The notes under the pieces: model-generated | The model's input: the letters and a program-made list of their open reading frames with translations, nothing else | Databases searched by the model: none | What the model was told of the DNA's origin: nothing | Shown: piece by piece, positions 6,375-7,922 of the stretch | Layout: every line of letters starts with the position of its first letter | How positions within the stretch are numbered: position 1 is the stretch's first letter | Translations under genes and position numbers: made by a program | From: Lysobacterales bacterium | GTDB taxonomy: Bacteria; Pseudomonadota; Gammaproteobacteria; Xanthomonadales; S139-57 | Reading direction: 5' to 3' | NCBI GenBank assembly: GCA_026993285.1 | Contig: JALWTZ010000109.1 | Span: 1 to 7,922, forward strand | DNA length: 7,922 nucleotides

Positions 6375-7545
6375 GTGCCACCTCCCTCCCGTGGGCCGGC
6401 CACTTCACCTCTCGGCTGGCACGCAACACCAGACCCATGGCCACACAACCCATGATCAGGGAGCTGCCGCCGGCACTGATCAGGGGCAAGGTCAGACCCT
6501 TGGTGGGCAACAGCCCCACATTCACCGCCATACTGATCAGGCTTTGCATGCCCAGCCAGCCGGCCACACCCCAACAGACATAAGCCACAAAGGGTTTGCC
6601 CTGCTCCATGGCCAACCGGCCAATAAATACGCTGCGCCCGATCAGCACACCATAAAGCGCGATCAGCACCAGCACACCGACAAACCCCAGTTCCTCGGCG
6701 ATCACCGCCAGAATAAAATCCGTATGGGCTTCCGGCAGATAGTAAAGTTTCTGGATGCTGCCACCCAGCCCGGTACCCAGCCACTCGCCACGACCCACCG
6801 CTATCAGTGCCTGAATCAATTGAAAACCACTGTTGGTCGGGTCGGCCCAGGGGTCAAGGAATCCGGTAAGACGGCTGACGCGGTACTGCTCCTGTACCAT
6901 GATCCAGGCCAGTGGTGGCAGCGCGATCACTGCCAGCAACAGCAAATCGCGGATACGGGCACCGCCCAGCCACAACATGAGCACCGTCATGCCCAGTACC
7001 AGCACAGTGCTGCCAAAATCCGGCTGTGCCAGCAACAGGACTGCAAGCAAAGCCACCATGCCCAGCGGTTTGAACAGCCCCTTGAGCGAACTGCGCATGA
7101 CTTCCCCTTCCCGTACCAGGAAACCCGCGAAATACAGGATGAGCATCACCTTGACCAATTCAACCACCTGAAAATTGGCCAGGCCCAGGTTCACCCAGCG
7201 ATGACCTCCCTTGGCTTCCACCCCGAAACCCGGCACAAATACCAGCAACAACAGGATGTAGGCAAAAAGCATCAGGCTGTTGCTGATCTGCTCCAGCCGG
7301 TCCAGCGGGATCCGTGTCACCAGCACCATGGCCAGAACACCCAGGAGCAGAAACACACTGCTTTTGAGCAGGTAATACACCGGCTGATGACCATGCAGTT
7401 GCGCTACCGGCAGGGAGGCCGAAGCCACCATCACCAGACCGAATCCCAGCAACAGTGCCAGTGTGTGCAGCAGCACCGGGTCTACCGGCCCCAGCGGTAC
7501 CCTGCCGCCGGTTTTTTTTCTGCGTGCCAGCGTTTTCTTTTTCAT
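6367..7545 (-). CDS. ftsW: Septal peptidoglycan glycosyltransferase FtsW (SEDS family)
   Basis: FtsW is the SEDS-family polymerase that, with FtsI, makes septal glycan strands from lipid II. The protein has 392 residues with about ten hydrophobic segments, starting near residue 23 after a short basic tail (KKKTLARRKK). Family landmarks are the VMVASAS segment (38-44), KGGHRWVNLG (112-121), LLAQPDFGS (171-179), GRGEWLGTGLGGSIQKLYYL (251-270), PEAHTDF (271-277) with D276 matching the catalytic aspartate D297 of E. coli FtsW, and LLPTKGLTLPLIS (345-357). FtsW is favoured over RodA by these landmarks and by the position next to murG. Two deviations are a QVVE in place of the usual QPxE (126-129) and AGGSS in place of YGGSS (358-362). 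The start codon shares one base with the mraY stop (TGATG). I see no Shine-Dalgarno upstream, so translation probably depends on mraY. An open frame reaching 7632 is rejected because it lies within mraY. Confidence 0.96.
   Translation of the reverse strand: MKKKTLARRKKTGGRVPLGPVDPVLLHTLALLLGFGLVMVASASLPVAQLHGHQPVYYLLKSSVFLLLGVLAMVLVTRIPLDRLEQISNSLMLFAYILLLLVFVPGFGVEAKGGHRWVNLGLANFQVVELVKVMLILYFAGFLVREGEVMRSSLKGLFKPLGMVALLAVLLLAQPDFGSTVLVLGMTVLMLWLGGARIRDLLLLAVIALPPLAWIMVQEQYRVSRLTGFLDPWADPTNSGFQLIQALIAVGRGEWLGTGLGGSIQKLYYLPEAHTDFILAVIAEELGFVGVLVLIALYGVLIGRSVFIGRLAMEQGKPFVAYVCWGVAGWLGMQSLISMAVNVGLLPTKGLTLPLISAGGSSLIMGCVAMGLVLRASREVKWPAHGREVAHV
6378..6390 (-). promoter_or_regulatory. Purine-rich ribosome binding site of murG, inside ftsW
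   Basis: The minus strand reads GGGAGGGAGGTGG, a tandem pair of Shine-Dalgarno cores. The second core, GGAGG (6385-6381), sits 6 nt before the murG ATG. The same bases encode the last residues of FtsW (around GREV, 386-389), so coding and ribosome-binding functions share the segment. Confidence 0.75.
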
Positions 7546-7922
7546 CAGCGCAACTTCAAACTGGCCAGCCCGATCAACACGAGCACAAAGGCAATGATCC
7601 AGAAACGCACGATAACCCTCGGTTCGGGCCATCCCTTCAATTCAAAATGGTGGTGAATGGGGGCCATGCGAAAGATTCTCCGCCCGGTCAGCTTGAACGA
7701 AGCCACTTGCAGGATGACGGAGACCGTTTCCATCACAAACACCCCCGACATAAGCATGAATACCAGCTCCTGCCGCACGATCAGGGCCATGGTGCCCAGC
7801 GCCGCTCCCAGGGCCAGCGCACCCACATCGCCCATGAACACCTGAGCCGGATAGGCGTTGAACCAGAGAAAACCCAGCCCGGCACCCACCATGGCTCCAC
7901 TGATAACCGCCAGTTCTCCGGC
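7545..7922 (-). CDS. mraY: Phospho-MurNAc-pentapeptide transferase MraY (C-terminal part)
   Basis: MraY moves phospho-MurNAc-pentapeptide from UDP onto undecaprenyl phosphate, making lipid I in the inner membrane. Only the last 125 codons are in the window, out of about 360 in the family. They are nearly colinear with the C-terminus of E. coli MraY: VGAGLGFLWFNAYPAQVFMG, then GDVGALALG with the active-site aspartate, QELVFMLMSGVFVMETVS, the signature MAPIHHHFELKGWPEPRV with the three-histidine active-site motif, and a last membrane helix ending in LASLKLR. The frame is intact up to a TGA (7547-7545) whose A is the first base of the ftsW ATG. The end of the protein matches the family end, so nothing is missing at this side. 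murD does not follow, unlike in E. coli. Confidence 0.97.
   Translation of the reverse strand, partial: AGELAVISGAMVGAGLGFLWFNAYPAQVFMGDVGALALGAALGTMALIVRQELVFMLMSGVFVMETVSVILQVASFKLTGRRIFRMAPIHHHFELKGWPEPRVIVRFWIIAFVLVLIGLASLKLR

Noticed and set aside
7546..7632. N-terminal extension of ftsW by 29 codons
   Set aside because: It is a shifted reading of the highly conserved mraY C-terminus and has no similarity to FtsW.
6301..7656. Long plus-strand open frame (451 codons) opposite ftsW
   Set aside because: Its product is dominated by Gln and His and has no recognisable domain, as expected from reading Leu/Val-rich membrane-protein codons backwards. The minus-strand frame encodes an unmistakable FtsW.

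Overview
The window is a contiguous stretch of the dcw (division and cell wall) cluster of a Gram-negative bacterium, with every gene on the minus strand. Read in the direction of transcription (from 7922 down to 1) it carries the 3' end of mraY, then complete ftsW, murG, murC, ddl, ftsQ and ftsA, and finally the 5' two-thirds or more of ftsZ. The DNA is clearly GC-rich. The protein sequences, the order murG-murC-ddl-ftsQ-ftsA-ftsZ and the lack of murB between murC and ddl all point to a gammaproteobacterium. I cannot name a genus. A deep or Xanthomonadales/Chromatiales-like lineage is possible, but that is a guess.

The genes are packed with almost no non-coding DNA. mraY and ftsW share one base (TGATG), ftsW and murG overlap by 8 nt, murG and murC by 4 nt (ATGA), murC and ddl by 8 nt, ddl and ftsQ by 4 nt (ATGA), and ftsQ and ftsA by 14 nt. 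The only true intergenic gap is 21 nt before ftsZ. Good Shine-Dalgarno sequences precede murG, murC, ftsQ, ftsA and ftsZ, mostly inside the preceding gene. ddl has a weak one and ftsW none that I can see. No stretch longer than 21 bases lacks a gene, and I found no RNA gene, mobile element, CRISPR array, attachment site or terminator.

The gene products form one pathway. MurC and Ddl act in the cytoplasm, MurC adding L-Ala to UDP-MurNAc and Ddl making the D-Ala-D-Ala end of the stem peptide. MraY and MurG build lipid I and lipid II at the inner membrane. FtsW polymerises lipid II into septal glycan. FtsQ, FtsA and FtsZ are divisome parts: FtsZ forms the ring, FtsA tethers it to the membrane, and FtsQ recruits the FtsB/FtsL module.

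The main departure from the classical layout is the absence of murD, which in E. coli and Pseudomonas lies between mraY and ftsW. Here mraY runs straight into ftsW with no room for it. Minor oddities are unusual residues in two usually conserved FtsW motifs and a slippery-looking A-run near the start of ftsW. I see no evidence of a previously undescribed system; this is mostly an ordinary core region.
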